A DNA stretch of 64,000 bases from Latrodectus hesperus (lineage: Eukaryota > Arthropoda > Arachnida > Araneae > Theridiidae): the NCBI GenBank assembly GCA_037975125.1, contig CM075857.1:93940905-94004904 (forward strand), in the 5' to 3' direction. The notes beneath the pieces were generated by a model. That model did no database searches, was not told the DNA's origin, and saw only the letters and a program-made list of their open reading frames with translations. The position numbers were made by a program, and so were the translations under genes. Shown here in pieces: positions 1 to 13,147 of this stretch (the first letter of the stretch is position 1; each line of letters opens with the position of its first letter).

Positions 1-198
1 CCTGTGAACCAAGTCACGGAGGCGAGTAGCATTATCCATGTCATACTATCACAAACCCGTTCATAGGGTGCGCAACATTCGTACATCATCACGGAAGAAA
101 GAACAGAGAGAAAGAAACATCCATGCCCGAACAGGGATTCGAACCCGGAACCCACAGCTCAAAAATCAGGAACGCTAGCCACTCAGCCATCGGTTGGC
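1..198 (-). mobile_element. SINE family A copy, cut by the window edge
   Basis: tRNA-derived retroposon read on the minus strand. The head (right end) has an A-box-like stretch about 165-198 and a B-box-like GGGATTCGAACCC-type motif near 135-150. The leftward body matches the copies at 7390-7691 and 53612-53914, including the CATCCATGCCCGAAC core and the region complementary to CCTATAAACGGGT. The 3' part lies outside the window. Confidence 0.8.
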
Positions 199-559
199 AA
201 ATTATTTTGTTAGTAATGTATAATAATAGTATATGAAACTTAAATAATATTAGTTTTTTGGAATAAATTAATAATTATTATTTTAATTTCAAACATAAAT
301 TACATAATTTCTTTATTCAATTTCATTTTTAAATTAGATTGATATTCTTTAATTCTAATTATAGAGCAAATTAAGTGTTTTAATGCAAACTACACACACT
401 GCATAATTACCAAAGTAATAATTTGTATAAGTGTACAAATAGTGTTTGTGTAATGCATATATGGATAGGCAAGATACCAGAAGAAATTTTGAAAAACAGT
501 GGTGTCACCATGCTTCTCACTTGAAGTGAAAAGTTTCAAGTACTCGCTTTAGTAGATGT

Positions 560-668
560 ATGCTGAGCTGGCGTCTAACTAACCCGCGTTCTGGCTTTCA
601 GTTTAATAGTTCTTAGGTTCGACTTCTACCTCGATCATGAATGCTGTGTGGTGATTTGAAACCCACTT
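560..668 (+). mobile_element. Possible tRNA-like SINE fragment
   Basis: The stretch begins GCTGAGCTGGCGTCTAAC, has a B-box-like GGTTCGACTTC about 617-627, and continues with GATCATGAATGCTGTG, loosely like the body of the other SINEs. No target duplication found. Could be a highly diverged member of one of the tRNA-derived families or a chance B-box. Confidence 0.3.
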
Positions 669-838
669 TGAATTGCAGTTTTACAGTCAAATTCCTCTTC
701 GCGTCTGCAAGAAATGATCATAAAGAAGCAAACAGGTCAAAACAAACTGGCAGAAGGAAATCGGAATAACAGAAATACAAAAAACCTGCTTTTTATAGTT
801 AAAACTAGTGAAACAAAATTTTAGAATCCTTGTTCTGA

Positions 839-1015
839 TGTGGTTTATTTGTCGCTCAATGGTCATTTTTTGCACACTAGGGCTAATTAGACAGGGACCT
901 ACGGTTTAAATTGGATTCCGAACCACTACAAACATCCATGCCCAATGTGAGATTCGAACCCAAGAACTGTTGAACCGAAGGCAAGAGCGCTAACCATTCG
1001 GCTGCAAGCTCGGCG
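839..1015 (-). mobile_element. SINE family C copy with target-site duplication
   Basis: Head on the right (GCCGAGCTTGCAGCCGAATG on the minus strand), B-box-like GGGTTCGAATCTC, then GGGCATGGATGTTTGTAGTGG and a family-specific body. Flanked by a 13-bp direct repeat, ATCCTTGTTCTGA at 826-838 and ATCTTTGTTCTGA at 1016-1028, one mismatch. This fixes the ends and shows insertion by target-primed reverse transcription. Confidence 0.8.
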
Positions 1016-1479
1016 ATCTTTGTTCTGAAGAAATTGTTTATGAATGGTTGTTATATGATGATCTTTTAATTTAGCATAAATTTTTTTGATTACAAATACA
1101 GTAAATGCTATATCTAAAAACATCATTTATATGAGGTTATTTTTATTAATAAATGTGATTTTTTTAATATATCTAAGTATTGCATTTTATCTTTTATATG
1201 TCAATCTCATTTCAGCATTCCCCTAAAAAAGATTAAAAGGTATTATTTTGAGAAACTAAAATATTATTATTACTAAAATAAGTCTCGAATATGAAAGCGT
1301 ATTTTTTAATTTCCTTTATTGGGAAGTGAGATAATTCCATCAATATATTTTATGTCACATGTCCGTATAGGATGCCCTGATTGGTCAAAGTAATTCAACA
1401 TATACATTTACCCTTAGTATGAATAACCTAAATGAGATTTTTATATCATAATTGGCATTCTTCGATTGTCTGCAGTAAA

Positions 1480-1745
1480 AGGTGCCAAAAAACGACTGTT
1501 GTTTCTTCTGATCCCATCTGGTGCAGTGTTTTTGCAGCAGATCCACGAGCCCCCCCTCCTCCCCAAGCCTCAGAAAATCAAAAAACAGCAATGGATCTGC
1601 AAGCAAATCTTTCTTAGTAAATACCAGACACAAAAAGAGGTGTTGTGGAATTATTTGGTCAACAGTGCATTCCCAACAGGTTGTATAGAGCTTACGTTTA
1701 CCATCAAATTTATGGCCATGAAGATGACCACTAGCGAACATAGAG
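1480..1745 (-). pseudogene. LINE 3'-end remnant, Cys-His tail after RNase H
   Basis: A minus-strand ORF (1385-1741) reads FASGHLHGHKF, then Cys-x2-Cys, PQHLFLCL, and DLLADPLLFFDFLR. The same order occurs in the larger remnant at 2758-3462 (FRSGHLKTLKF, CTNC, PEHILECLG, DLVDDPLLVLDY). This C-terminal segment follows the RNase H domain in I-like/R1-like non-LTR retrotransposons. Here only this tail survives; no RT or RNase H motif is visible upstream. Non-functional fragment; clade assignment is an inference. Confidence 0.6.
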
Positions 1746-2227
1746 TCTGGTCAGCTCTATAGCTCCTCAAATCCTTCTATTTAAGCCCTGAATGCCCCTC
1801 TCTTTATTCTGCGAGATGGGCGATGAATTATGACCTAGAGAAGACATAATCTCATGGTAAAGGGTAAGAGGGACAGCTTTTATTGGATAAGGCCTGAAGG
1901 TTGAAGACTACCCGGTTAGAGTTAGATGGAGAAAATGGAGTGACTCTCACGCTTAGCAGATCGGACAATCTCTTGACGTATTTCAACCACTCCTCCTAGA
2001 AACACCCTCTTCTTGGTATCCCGAAATATTACTAGTTTATATATGTAAGTCATGTCTTAAGTAACACAAAACTAATTGAGTCAAATATATAATACGCTAA
2101 AAACATTAATTAAGTGATCATATGGTATAGTGAAAGCTTACTTATAAAAGCTAATGGCATTCCGAAGAGATAATATTAAATCTCCGCCATAAGACGATGG
2201 ATATGTAAGTTTTTTAAGTTGCACAGG

Positions 2228-2441
2228 ATGACCAACCCTTCGCCACAACAAAACCGGAAACTGCTACTCATTTATCGTTACCCGGTGGGTACCTGTGAAC
2301 CATGTCACGGAGGCGATTTGCATTACTCACGCCATACCACCACTTACCAGTTTATAATGTGGGCCATATTCATACATCCTCTTTGAAGAAAGGACAGAGA
2401 GAAAGAAACATCCATGCATGAACCGGGACTCGAACCGGATT
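2228..2441 (-). mobile_element. SINE family A, partial copy
   Basis: Matches the 3' and central parts of family A on the minus strand: the GCTACTCATTTATCGTTACC segment, GAACCATGTCACGGAGGCG, and the CATCCATGCATGAACCGGGA core ending in the B-box region about 2425-2440. The head (A-box) is missing, so the copy is 5'-truncated or interrupted. Confidence 0.7.
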
Positions 2442-2689
2442 CTACTGGATCTTTAAGGTAGGATTCGTATTCGGTTAGGGCATTTCCTGGATAGATGACT
2501 TAGCCATTGAAACTCACTGCATACATGTTATACTTATATCCATCTCGCTTCTTACTTTTATGAACTTATGAGAAGTTTACTAATTTTGTTTCTACTTCAT
2601 CTGAGAGTACTGCATTCACTTGGACAAAATTTAAAGTTTCGAGAAAATTGCATAATGAAGAAACAAAATTTTTTTATATATTTAGTATC

Positions 2690-3475
2690 AGGTGATACTA
2701 AATGAGAAAAATAAAGTTGTTGATGTTGTTGTTGCATGCCCCCAAAGGGCAGCAGCGCTAGACCAGGTCCATGACGTTGTACACTCTACAATAATCCAAA
2801 ACCAGAAGAGGGTCGTCAACCAAGTCCTGCCTGGAGAGCCCCAGGCACTCAAGGATATGTTCAGGCGAAGCCTGCTTGATAAAGCAGTTAGTGCAGGTTT
2901 CAAGGGTTCGGGAACCCTCAGAAAATTTTAGGGTTTTAAGATGTCCACTTCGAAATCGGGCGAGAATAGTTTGTTCTTGATGATTTAAGTTGTTGGTCAG
3001 GGAGCCTCCGGGACGGGAACTTTGGTACCAGTAATGTACCGGAAGGACAATCCAAGTCATCCTGTTTTTAATTTTTTCTCTGGAGTGAATCTCCGTTAAA
3101 GTGAGAGGAGCTAAATTAACGGATGCCTCGCCAGTACCAGCTTTCATCAGAGCAACCACAATTTCATTTCCCTCAATATCGACGTGGGAAGGAATCCACT
3201 GCAGATGAATCTGATGAGGTATGGAAAGCCGTTTTAACTTGTTAACAATTGTCACTCCAACATTGTCTCTAACACTTTGCCATTTGCACAGGTGCTGAAT
3301 TGCACTTCTGCTGTCAGACAGAATCCAAACCTCCTTTCCATAAGGAAGTGATGAAAAAACCTCAAGGTCCTCATTAATGGCTCTCAGTTCACTGCGAAAA
3401 ACGGAGAAAAATAAAGTGAGACTAAGAAAATGCTTCATCAATGGGTACAGCGTTAAAGCCACTTCCTTTCGCCCA
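2690..3475 (-). pseudogene. Non-LTR retrotransposon 3' remnant with RNase H domain
   Basis: An uninterrupted 234-residue minus-strand ORF at 2758-3462. Residues about 23-105 form an RNase H domain: the Glu motif (FRSELRAINEDLE), the Asp motif (VWILSDSRSAIQHL) and the terminal HVDIEGNE segment. The first catalytic Asp strand is missing, because the element is 5'-truncated. The C-terminal part carries CTNC...PEHILECLG and DLVDDPLLVLDY, a Cys-His tail also seen at 1480-1745 and in the insert at 13926-14181. The 3' UTR reaches about 2690. An RNase H downstream of RT is typical of the I-like supergroup of LINEs. Open for 234 codons, so this is not an ancient copy. Confidence 0.75.
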
Positions 3476-4164
3476 ATAAGATCTGATATCGTAGTTAGAA
3501 ATTCTACTACAAAGACAATTGCATTTTAAAGAGTAAACAGCAAGTTAAAATAAAAAGAATTATTAAACACTTCCATCTGCCAAGTAAAGCCGCTAAAGCA
3601 AGCGATTGATTCATAATTTTGAACTACAGGACACTCAAAAGATGAGGTTGACACCTGATTAAGACTCTTCTCCTTAGCTTTCCTTAAAGCACAGATAGAC
3701 TTTCTGATTACCAATGTTTTCTTCTGGGCCTGGTATCTAAGTCACTAACTTCTAAAGCAGACTCGATTTGAAGAAATTCAATATTTGGTTTATATTCATA
3801 ATGAAAATCAAACGAAATCAAAGTTTGAAACAATCAGTCAACCAAATAACATGTGAAAGCAAACATATTAACCAAAATCTTGTTGTCAATTAATGGCTAC
3901 AACAATAGCTAAGTAAGGAAATAGGCTCAACCTAATAACATTTAACGCTGTCTAATAAGAAACTTTGTTGGTTTGTTTGGGTGTCTATTACATTATCGAA
4001 CGGAAGTGAGTTTGATTACTGACTTCAACTAAGATCCATCATTTTCACCAGAGGTGGCTGGAGTGCGTTAAAATAGGTCATAGTCATTTCGTCCTCCAAG
4101 AGAAATGTGATACATTTTAAAGGTCAAATATTATTGTGTCTCCTAATTGGTTCCTGTTTCCTAA

Positions 4165-5143
4165 CTCCTTAACTGTGACATTTTATTCAGAAAAACGGAC
4201 TAAAAATGGAAAATTTTTTTGACTGTTTAATTTTATTCTTTACATTATTATAAGAATTAGAAAATGCTTTTTTATTACAAAAATTAAGTTTTAAATACAA
4301 TAACTGCTATATTTATAATTTTTACATACACATAAAACATTGATTGCACATACCTATTATTCACATCGAGCAAATGAAACGAAATTTTGAAGCTAAATAT
4401 AACTTGTATAATATAAAAACACTACAATATGATTTTCAATACATGAATTTTACAAATCTTTTACAGTATGGTATATCCCAATACAAGGTACTGTTCAAAA
4501 GCCTATATATTGTGATGTTTACAATAAACTCTTGTCTCATGCCTTATTCTCTTCCCTTGTTCATCGGTTTTATGACAGCATATAAAACACTGCCTGCTTG
4601 GAGTAGATTATTTTCCCCATTGATGGGATGTGTTCTGGAAAGTGTCGACCTGTGAGGCGCAGTTAGCTTACACTAGGATGCCCTGGTCCTGGTAGTTGAA
4701 CATTTGGTTTATTTAGTTCAACAATTGATTTTCTGAAGCTCATATTTTTCGCACCTCCTGCTTGAAGTATGCAAAATAAAAGAGTTACTTATATAACGCC
4801 TGGTGTAGGAGATGGAAAAATATTTTCTAGTAAAATTTTTTACCTCCTTTTCTAACAATCGGGAAGTGTGTAAGATGTTGATCGACTTTAACATCACCTC
4901 CCATAGTGTTGTTGTAGTCAATGGACTACCTTCAGAACTAAAGTTGGAATTGGTAAAAAACTAGGACCACTTGTGTCATTTATTAGGAATATAGGGAATT
5001 AAGTATCCTAAAGTAGAAACGAATTCAGCGCGGACTTCACAAAATAGAAATGTTAATTTTTCTTCTGCTCGAACTGAGTTCGGCCATCACAAATATGCAC
5101 GCAGTAATTACCCGAACTGAATTCGGGCAACACTGGCAAGGGG
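4165..5143 (-). mobile_element. piggyBac-type element, copy 1 (internally deleted)
   Basis: Ends are CTCCTTAACTGTGAC on the left and, reverse complemented, CCCCTTGCCAGTGTT on the right, next to TTAA (5144-5147; left side mutated to CTAA at 4161-4164). TTAA target duplication with CCCC-type ends is the piggyBac signature. A degenerate transposase C-terminus lies inside on the minus strand (about 4560-4925). A second copy with the same ends is at 28656-29573. The right subterminal region repeats CGAACTGAATTCGGG, giving about 50 extra bases compared with copy 2. Confidence 0.75.
4560..4925 (-). pseudogene. piggyBac transposase C-terminal remnant
   Basis: Read over two minus-strand frames, the segment resembles the end of the piggyBac catalytic domain: a DYNNTMGG-like motif near the start, then a KKF-(Y/T)-(Q/R)K-x-FF-like stretch and NSFILHTSSR, as in the family's FFHLxDxAxxNSxxL region. 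Next comes an SIVELNKPNVQLPGPGHPSV-like linker and a GRHFPEHIP-like motif, which in piggyBac proteins precedes the Cys-rich domain. Stops and frameshifts break it. The upstream RT-like/DDD core is absent, so the element cannot move itself. Confidence 0.6.
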
Positions 5144-5147
5144 TTAA

Positions 5148-7389
5148 CTACGGTAACTCTGGATTAGGTGCAGGAAAGTATGTCGGTGCACGCATATAGA
5201 CTAATGTATTTATAAGAATTTGTTAGCCATTGTTAAATAAGGCCTTGGAAATTGAGGCGCATTAAATAAGGCATATGGAATTTGTTATTAGCCATTGTTA
5301 AATAAGGCATTTGTATATTTCAAGTTTTTCATTCTTATGATTCGTAAAGAAGCTCCATTATTTATGTAAAACCTTCTACAAAGACAAAATAGTGATGATA
5401 TTGAAATACTTTAGAACAAACCTCCGCTTTGAGCCAATTTAATGTCAAAGATTCGGTACTTGATCAGCCTTACCTAGTATTACCAGGAGCCAGTAATATG
5501 ACAATATTGTTAATAGCAGGACTTTAAACTGACCTAGTATTGGAAAGAGTGCCAACGGGAAAAGTACGATTTTTAATAGAAATATGTGTCTTGGAATTCC
5601 GAGTTTGTAGAGATTTATAACACATAAAGAGTGTACTTTTTTGCAACAAACATCAGGAATGCTTAGCCTCAATCAAGAAACGAGAACAACACCACAGCTG
5701 GCTATTTTGGTGGAGGAAGGTCACGTGATCTTAATTTATGCTCCAACTGGTTATCGTAATTTAGAAGCAGATTTAAATTATAGAAACAGCTGGATATAAT
5801 TTTAACTATTGTTTCCAGCCATTCTTCTGCTGTCTTAAGTGAAATCATGCAAACCATATGACCATATTTTTACTTAAAATGGAATGCAATCATGCAAAGT
5901 TATAAAAGGCATTACTGAGAAACCCCATTCCTTCATGCCCAAATAAAATTGGTATATTTTAATTCCCTTCTATGTATGGAATGTATTTGATATACAATTC
6001 AGGGATCAGCTGCAAAATTCAACAACTGATTGCGCTTTTTAGTATCTTATTGTATTGACTTTTGAATATTTGTGCATGATTCCCTTTTTCAATCACCAAT
6101 GCCAGAAGCCTTTGAAAAAGCATTATGCAGCTTTGTATCGTGAAAAGCCTTCTTTTTAAGGCAATGAATTTTCTAGAAAACGACCCTTTCGATATTTCAA
6201 AACAAAAATCCTCCTTTTGTAACAGACCCTCTCGGCACACCTCCCTCAAGAAGTAGAGATAAGAACTCTCTTCTGTGGAATTCTTTTTCCCTCTTTAAAA
6301 CTCCCTCTTCCCTGTTTTCCCCTTTCTTCCCTTTTTTCCCTATTTAAGACTCCCTACGAGAACAGTTCCTTTCACTGTGGAACAATGTTAATCGTAACCA
6401 TGGTGAAGCTCTTCCTTTACGCTTAAATATATAAAACGGCTCACGACCACCCCCTCGAGGTAACGTTCCTATCGATTAATCGAAATAAAAAAAGGAGTGG
6501 AAGCGAGAGGAAAGATAAAAAGGATGAAGGAGTAGAGTAGAACACCTGGTTAAAGAAGTTCTGAATATTTTCCCTCCCCCTACTTTCTTGGGACCATTAA
6601 GAAGACAATAATCTGGTGGAGTTCGGTTATTGTGGCTTCGAGTCTGGCCTCTTTCTCCATTACAGACATCCCTTTGGTGTTTTTTATGCAAAGATTGGGT
6701 TACGTCGTGAAAATATAAGTCATTAAAGGTTGTAAAATTTTTCTGCATTGCAATTTGCTTTCTTGTGAACTACGACGTTGAAGTTCATACTAATGTTAGC
6801 ATAGGGTTTTTAGTGGTAAAAATGTTTATAGATTTTAATGAAGTGAGCAGCCAACTTTCACCGGAGAATTATTTTAAGACTTGAGACTTACATAAGTAAA
6901 ATTTAATTTATTTATATTTTATAATTCAGTAATTAATTACTCTTTGAGTTTGCATAAACGTGTCTAATTTTGTAGTCATATTTATTATGAGATGTTATCT
7001 TATACTGTGCTCACATAATAAATAGTTTTACATGAATGAATTTATTTGACACTTCTGTAATTGATAATTCTTTAATTTAGAGTACAGATTTTGTTGAAGA
7101 TATTTATTATTAAATTTAATATTTAATTTAATAATTAAATAGATATTTCGTTATGCGTGTTCTTAGTTATCCAGTTACATCTTAAAAATTTATTAATATT
7201 TTTATATTATTAATGATTTCTGTTAATAATTATTTTTTTTAATTTTATGTGATGATTATTTAAGAGGATATTTTTATTACAAGATGTAATCTTCTAACGT
7301 CCAAAACCCATCAAATTTAGCGGGCTATGGTTTTCAGCGGAAAATATGCACCTAGAATTTGGGGAAAAATAACAATTTTAATCTTTACT
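5148..7389. other. AT-rich DNA with a pyrimidine-rich, GC-elevated patch
   Basis: No gene recognised. From about 6230 to 6760 GC rises and the plus strand is rich in CCCT/TTCC tracts. ORFs here (6019-6249 and 6476-6748, minus) are short and match nothing I know. The remainder is low-complexity A/T sequence, including nested AATTTAAT-like palindromes about 7100-7145. Confidence 0.5.
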
Positions 7390-7691
7390 GCCGACCGATT
7401 GGCTGAGTGGTTAGCGTTCCTGGCTCCTGAGCTGTTGGTCCCGGGTTCGAATACCGGTTCGGGCATGGATGTTTCTTTCCTTCTCTGTTCTCTCCGTCTT
7501 TTCTTCTGTGATGTTGTATGAATGTGGCCCGCCCTATAAACGGGTTTGTGGTGGTATGGCGCGGGTAACGCTACTCGCCTCTGTGACTTGGTTCACAGGT
7601 GCCCGCTGAGTAACGAGAAATGAGTAGCAGTCTCTGGCCTTGTTGTGGCATAGGGTTCAAACCCTCTTGTGCCCACCATTGGGAAAAAAAC
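7390..7691 (+). mobile_element. SINE family A, nearly full-length reference copy
   Basis: Starts GCCGACCGATTGGCTGAGTG, with an A-box-like TGGCTGAGTGGTTAGCG and a B-box-like GGTTCGAATACC, so the head derives from a tRNA (Ser/Leu-like by eye). Then come the GGGCATGGATGT core, CCCTATAAACGGGT, a 3' domain ending CCCACCATTGGG and a short A-tail. Short direct repeat TCTTTACT flanks it (7382-7389 and 7692-7699). About 302 bp. No coding capacity; moved in trans by LINE machinery. Confidence 0.85.
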
Positions 7692-7699
7692 TCTTTACT

Positions 7700-10205
7700 T
7701 AGTTCAAAACGCTGTTTTCCGCTTCATAATGTATAATAAGATTTCGTTTGACATAATACAAAATTATGTATAATATAACATTGTATGACATAATTTTCTA
7801 GCATAGATTAGCTAAGAACAAATCTAGAAAGACTTGGCAAGCATAAGAATTTTAGCTATGAAGTTATTAGACATTGAAGTTTACACTCATTCAATTTGCG
7901 TTTCAATGCATTTCAGATCATAGGTGTATTGGAAAAACTAAAAACACGTTCGTTACAAAATGATCAGAAACAACATTTTTTAAGGTGATAAATATCAAAA
8001 TATTGTACTTAGCAAAGAGTTATGCTGATGAATAACAATTTTACAAAAAGGAGAAGAATACACGTATCCGTTATTAAAACAAGCAAAATTTGCACGATAA
8101 GTTTCGAGGCATAACAGCTTTACAGAGAATTCAAAGCAGTATTAATAATAGCTCATATTAATGAGAAGCGTTATAGTCAAAATTTTTAAATTAAACATTG
8201 TCTGTGTGGGGCAAACATGTCTGTGTGAAACATTGTTTGTGAACCAAAGACCAACATGATGATATGAGCTTCATTTCCTTAAGTGTTGCCATTTCTTGTT
8301 TCCTTCCCAGACAAAAATTCGTCACAGGATTTTATTTATATAGATATACCTAAAGATAGGACTCAGCTATGCGCACGCTCATCTGTACAGTAATATAATA
8401 AGAAATTTGTAAATATATCTAACTAATGATTCTAAAATTAGCTACTTTGCCTACATAGTTTCCCATAATCATCAATTTAGGAACAGATTTTTATTTTTGG
8501 ATGCATTTTTATGTATGCAATATTTAGCTATATATTATTACATAAAACTACATATAGTAGCAAATATGTAGCAAATATGTCTTTCTAAAATTCTAGACTT
8601 TAAGGAGTCAAAGATAAAAAAGTCAAGGTGATTTAGAATGAATCTCGGTTAATCATATCAGATACAGTTAAATAATTGCTCACTACAAACAAAGGAATTT
8701 GTTAAATTTTAAAATAATATCCAACGCATCTCTATTATTAAATAAATAAAACCGCCAACGTCTTAATCGGCACAACAACTAGAGTCCCACATGCAAAAAA
8801 GCACTACTGCTTAAATTTGGGAAGCTACACAGTCACCTTAAATATTCAGACAATTCCATAAAAACAAAAGAAAATATAATGAAAGTCAGAAGAAATATAT
8901 AAATAAAGGCATTCGCCACTTGACTAGTTTAAATTACATAGTAAAAAACATTTTCTATTAAGCAACTTTTGAAAATATAGTTTTTCTGTTATACCAAGAC
9001 CTTAGGTTTTTTATTACCTTAATGATATTAATTTCTGCAAGAATGAATACGATATTTAAATTGCCTCAGTAAATAGCTCTTGAGTTGCTATATTGTGCAC
9101 TGAAGGAGTTTATTTTCAAGTGGGAAAGCAGTTACATAATCGTGTAATATGACGTACCCGAGGTTGATTCTGAATTCAACATGGCGTGTCTTATTTAAAC
9201 AAATTACCAAGCACAACACTCTTTCCCAATCTGGACTTGCCAGACAAAATTAATTCCCTCCTGTGAGCGCGGAAGTCAGTCGGCTGCCACATCTTGGATA
9301 AATATGCAAATGATAGCAGTTCAGCCGCCTGTGTATAATTGGCGTGTTGTGCAAAGACACGCTGGAATTACAATCGCCAAGTGTTTAACTTTTCAGACAG
9401 CGATTGCATAATACGTACGTCTTCTCTGTAAGTCTTAGGTTGAAGCTGTGTGTTCGGTAAATAGTTTTAGGTGATTCATGGTTGTCTAAAAAGGAGAGCA
9501 TATTTTAAACCAAAAGAAAATTTTTATTTTATGATTTTACGATTGGCGAGACGATTTCGTCACAAAAGTTACAAAATTACTAAAAGGAACATGTAAGAAA
9601 ACATTATAAGTCCCGACTTGTCAAAAGTTTTTGTCTGTAACTGACATTACAAAAACTAATGGTATAAATAAAAAAAATTAATTTTTTAATAAATATGAAA
9701 CAACTTTCAATGTAGTAGATAATATTTGTTCCACATAGACAAGACTTCATTATGATTGTAGATAGTTAAGGACATCTTTATTAAGGGTTTTTTTTTTTTA
9801 GATGCCTTTATTTATTCTGTAAAATTACGTTTTGCAAAAAATATTGCATTACTTAAGATTTCATTTTCCTCCTAAATCTTTTAAGATCTCAACATCAAGT
9901 GAACTAAGTAATTTTAATCTAAATCAGTTTCCATTCCTTCATTTTAGTCACAGTAATGAAGAATGTACATCACAAACTTGATAATAAGATAGAAAATATA
10001 TGCAATGTTATTATCAGAAATAATTGATAATATATATATATACTATATAAACAATAATAGATTTAAAATATATAAACATTAATATTTACTGAACTGATGT
10101 AAATTAGATTTTTAATATTCACGAAAGTGAATTTATCTACACGTTTTCGAAATTTATCATAAAAATTCGATTATCAGAGGTAAGCACTGATATAACATAG
10201 CTTTT
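7700..10205. other. AT-rich intergenic DNA with one GC-elevated patch
   Basis: No coding region, TIR element or SINE recognised. About 9150-9470 is less AT-rich, with several CpGs, an ATGCAAAT octamer near 9305 and a donor-like CTGTAAGTC at about 9425. That could be a non-coding exon or regulatory patch, but I see no ORF or partner exon. Confidence 0.4.
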
Positions 10206-10217
10206 TAATGAATCAAC

Positions 10218-10398
<181 letters not shown>

Positions 10399-10660
10399 AT
10401 GAACGAGATATTTTAATGAATAATTCAATTTGCCGTATATAGCGCTAAATACTAAGCATTTCACTAATTTACATACATTTCATGCTACGTGCTACATCTC
10501 TGATTTTCAGGATATTTTTCTTTCATAGAGGCTTTATAACTTTGACGAGATCTTAATGTGTTTCAGTTCTTGCTCTTGATTTAAAGTTTCACCAACTCAT
10601 CAGCAGCCAGTTTCTGCAACTATACAGTAAGCTATAAAGAGAATAAAATATAGTAAATAC

Positions 10661-11570
10661 AGGGTTATCGAAATAAAACTTCCGCTACTCAAGGGACCCT
10701 AGAGGCCGTTCTACTAGTTGAAACTGAAAAGTATTTAGACAATAGACACTTCTGACGATGCGCTCAGGATTTCTAAAATAAATAAATAATAGTTTAAAAT
10801 ATCGCCACTGATGGCGTTAGGAGTTATAGTATGAAAAAAGTACAAGCTGCTGTCCCAAAATAATGAGAGACCAGTGGTCTTACAGGAAAACAACGCAATA
10901 AGATTGATACACAATTACAATATTGCACTTGCAATTTATTAAACAAAAAGGGCTTCTCTAATGGACATTACTGAACACGCAAGTCAGTGCTTTGTCTGTG
11001 TTCCATATGAGAACCATCCTGTTCGACAACACACTCCGTTCTGAAAATCGCGCTTTCTGTCGCTGACCGAAGTGAGTCAACAGGGGTGTTCTGAACATGA
11101 CGGCGAATACTGTTACTCAAATCGGACACTGTTGTCAAAGGTTCCCGGGAAATCTTGGTTTTTTAAAAATCCCCATAGCCAGAAGCCGCAAGGCTTGAGA
11201 TCAGGCGATCGTGGAGGCCATGTTGTTGGGAAGCAACGGCTGATCACCCGTGCTTCCGTAAATGTCCGCCTCAACAATTGTTGGACTTGGGTTTTGATGT
11301 GAGCTGGGGCTCCATCTGACATGAATATGGTTTCTTCTAGACAGTCTCGCTGCTGGAGAGTAAGAATTACGTTTGTCTCCAACACATGTTACGATATCGT
11401 AGCTCGTTTACAGAACAATTGGTTGGTTCTTGAGGTGTCACTTATTCAAAAAAAGTATGGACCGATAATGAATGAAGCAGTGAACCCGCACCATACAGTC
11501 ACTTTCATATCATGCGATGGTTTGGCGTGCGCCAATGAGCAGCCTACATCAAATAATGTTCGTTAATGGA
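10661..11570 (-). pseudogene. Truncated Tc1/mariner-superfamily transposase and 3' end
   Basis: Minus-strand ORF 11113-11385 contains FMSDGAPAHIKTQVQQLLRR, then ISRCFPTTWPPRSPDLKPCG and FWLWGFLKN. These are the second catalytic Asp (SDGAPAH) and the WPPRSPDL-P-x-FWLWG block of an IS630-Tc1-mariner transposase, with Cys/Gly where the usual third acidic residue is expected (PxD becomes PCG). The left end, AGGGTTATCGAAATAAAACT at 10661, looks like a terminal repeat. The other end and the N-terminal half are missing past about 11570, so this is a deletion relic. Confidence 0.7.
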
Positions 11571-11589
11571 GTGTAAAATGTCATTTTTT

Positions 11590-13010
11590 AAAAAAATATT
11601 TTAATTTGAAATATCATTCACTATAGTGAATCAATATATAAAATGTATATATTGATACAGAATGTATATATGAATGTATATATTGATACAAATGCTTTCT
11701 TCATAAAAACTATTGTGAATCTAACTAGTTCCCCAAAAAACGAAATCACCTAAAAACTTATTAAAATTATCCGTTTTTGCTTGAGAAACACCATTACGGT
11801 GATATATGATAAAATATTTACTGTGCAGAATTGAGTAAGTTCAGCTCATAACGATGCCAAAGTGAATAAGCGATTGATTTGTGTTGCTGCATTACAATTA
11901 CTTTTTGCACTGGAAACTTCGTATAAAATCCAACACAGAGGCTGTACATTAATTCACAACCGAAGTAAAAGGTGAACTCATAAATTGTAAAATTGAAAAG
12001 AAAATTACTCATTACAAATTGAAAGCTGAATGATCTTTAAAAAAGCTCTGAAGTTTCGTGATTACACTTGATGTTGTGTATATTTATAGACACTAAATCT
12101 ATTTATGCCATTATCCTGAAACTATTCAGAATTAAATAAGTTACAAGATAATTAATTAAAATGTTAATTAAACCTTCAGAATACTATAGTGAATCTTAAA
12201 CTTTGTTCATAAAATTTAAATTAATTAATAATTATTATCCTTCATTATATACTTTAAAAGTCACCAATGATTTTCTAATAGGTTAAAAGCTGTAAATATA
12301 GAGGAAAATATCTGATCGGTTCTGAAGTCTTAAAGGTCGTGACTGAAGCATCTTCTAATTAAACTCCGGCCAAAGCAATCATTCTAAAATCCTCCCTCTT
12401 ACAGCGATGGATGGTGCAGGCTTTGCGTTGGAGGTTCAATTAGGGGTTCAATCAAGGTCCAGTTCATGAATTTTACCACGATATGATGAATTAATGAATA
12501 AGACAAGGTGCGTGGTATTAAATCAGTGGCATCTTTAATGATATCTCTCTATTTCAAATATTGTAATTATGAGGATGAATTTCCCACGGAATATTACAAC
12601 CAGCTTGTTATCTACATTGAAGAATTATTTTACATGACGTAGGGGTTAATTTTATGCGAGTACTGGCTATTATAGTTTTCGTTAAAATGGGAAATATTTT
12701 TATTTTTGAAAAAAGTAAAAAATGCTGAAAAATTCAGCAAGAATCTTCTACTTTAAGATGAAATCTGCTTGATATATGCATCACATCAACTATTTTATTT
12801 TCAGATTATAGTTCCCATACATTTAATGAAACATAAGATATACTTTGTCCAAGCTCTACGTCAATAAAACTGATAAAATTTTGTTTAATTTGTTGTTTTA
12901 TGATCTTTTTTGCGCGTGAGGGCTAATTGAATCAAGAAAATTTAAAAATTGTTATGAATAAATACATACACTAAATTCATGAGCTGTTAAACTGGAAATT
13001 AGAGTGTTTA
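11590..13010. other. AT-rich DNA without recognisable genes
   Basis: Contains short repeats of GTATATATTGATACA near 11640-11695 and a small fragment resembling the SINE-C tail (GCGCGTGAGGGCTAATTGAA, about 12912). Nothing else is supported. Confidence 0.4.
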
Positions 13011-13147
13011 GCAACTAGTTTAAATTACAACTTCATATCCAATTTGAATTATCATTCAGCAAACAGTTTGTGTTTAAAATAACTAAATACACATTTCAAT
13101 ATTTTTTGAATTTCATTTTTTAATTTATTTCAGCAACCAATTATATA

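Noticed and set aside
3526..3714. 62-codon minus-strand ORF as upstream part of the RNase H LINE
   Set aside because: Sequence does not resemble an RT C-terminus and is not collinear with the LINE.
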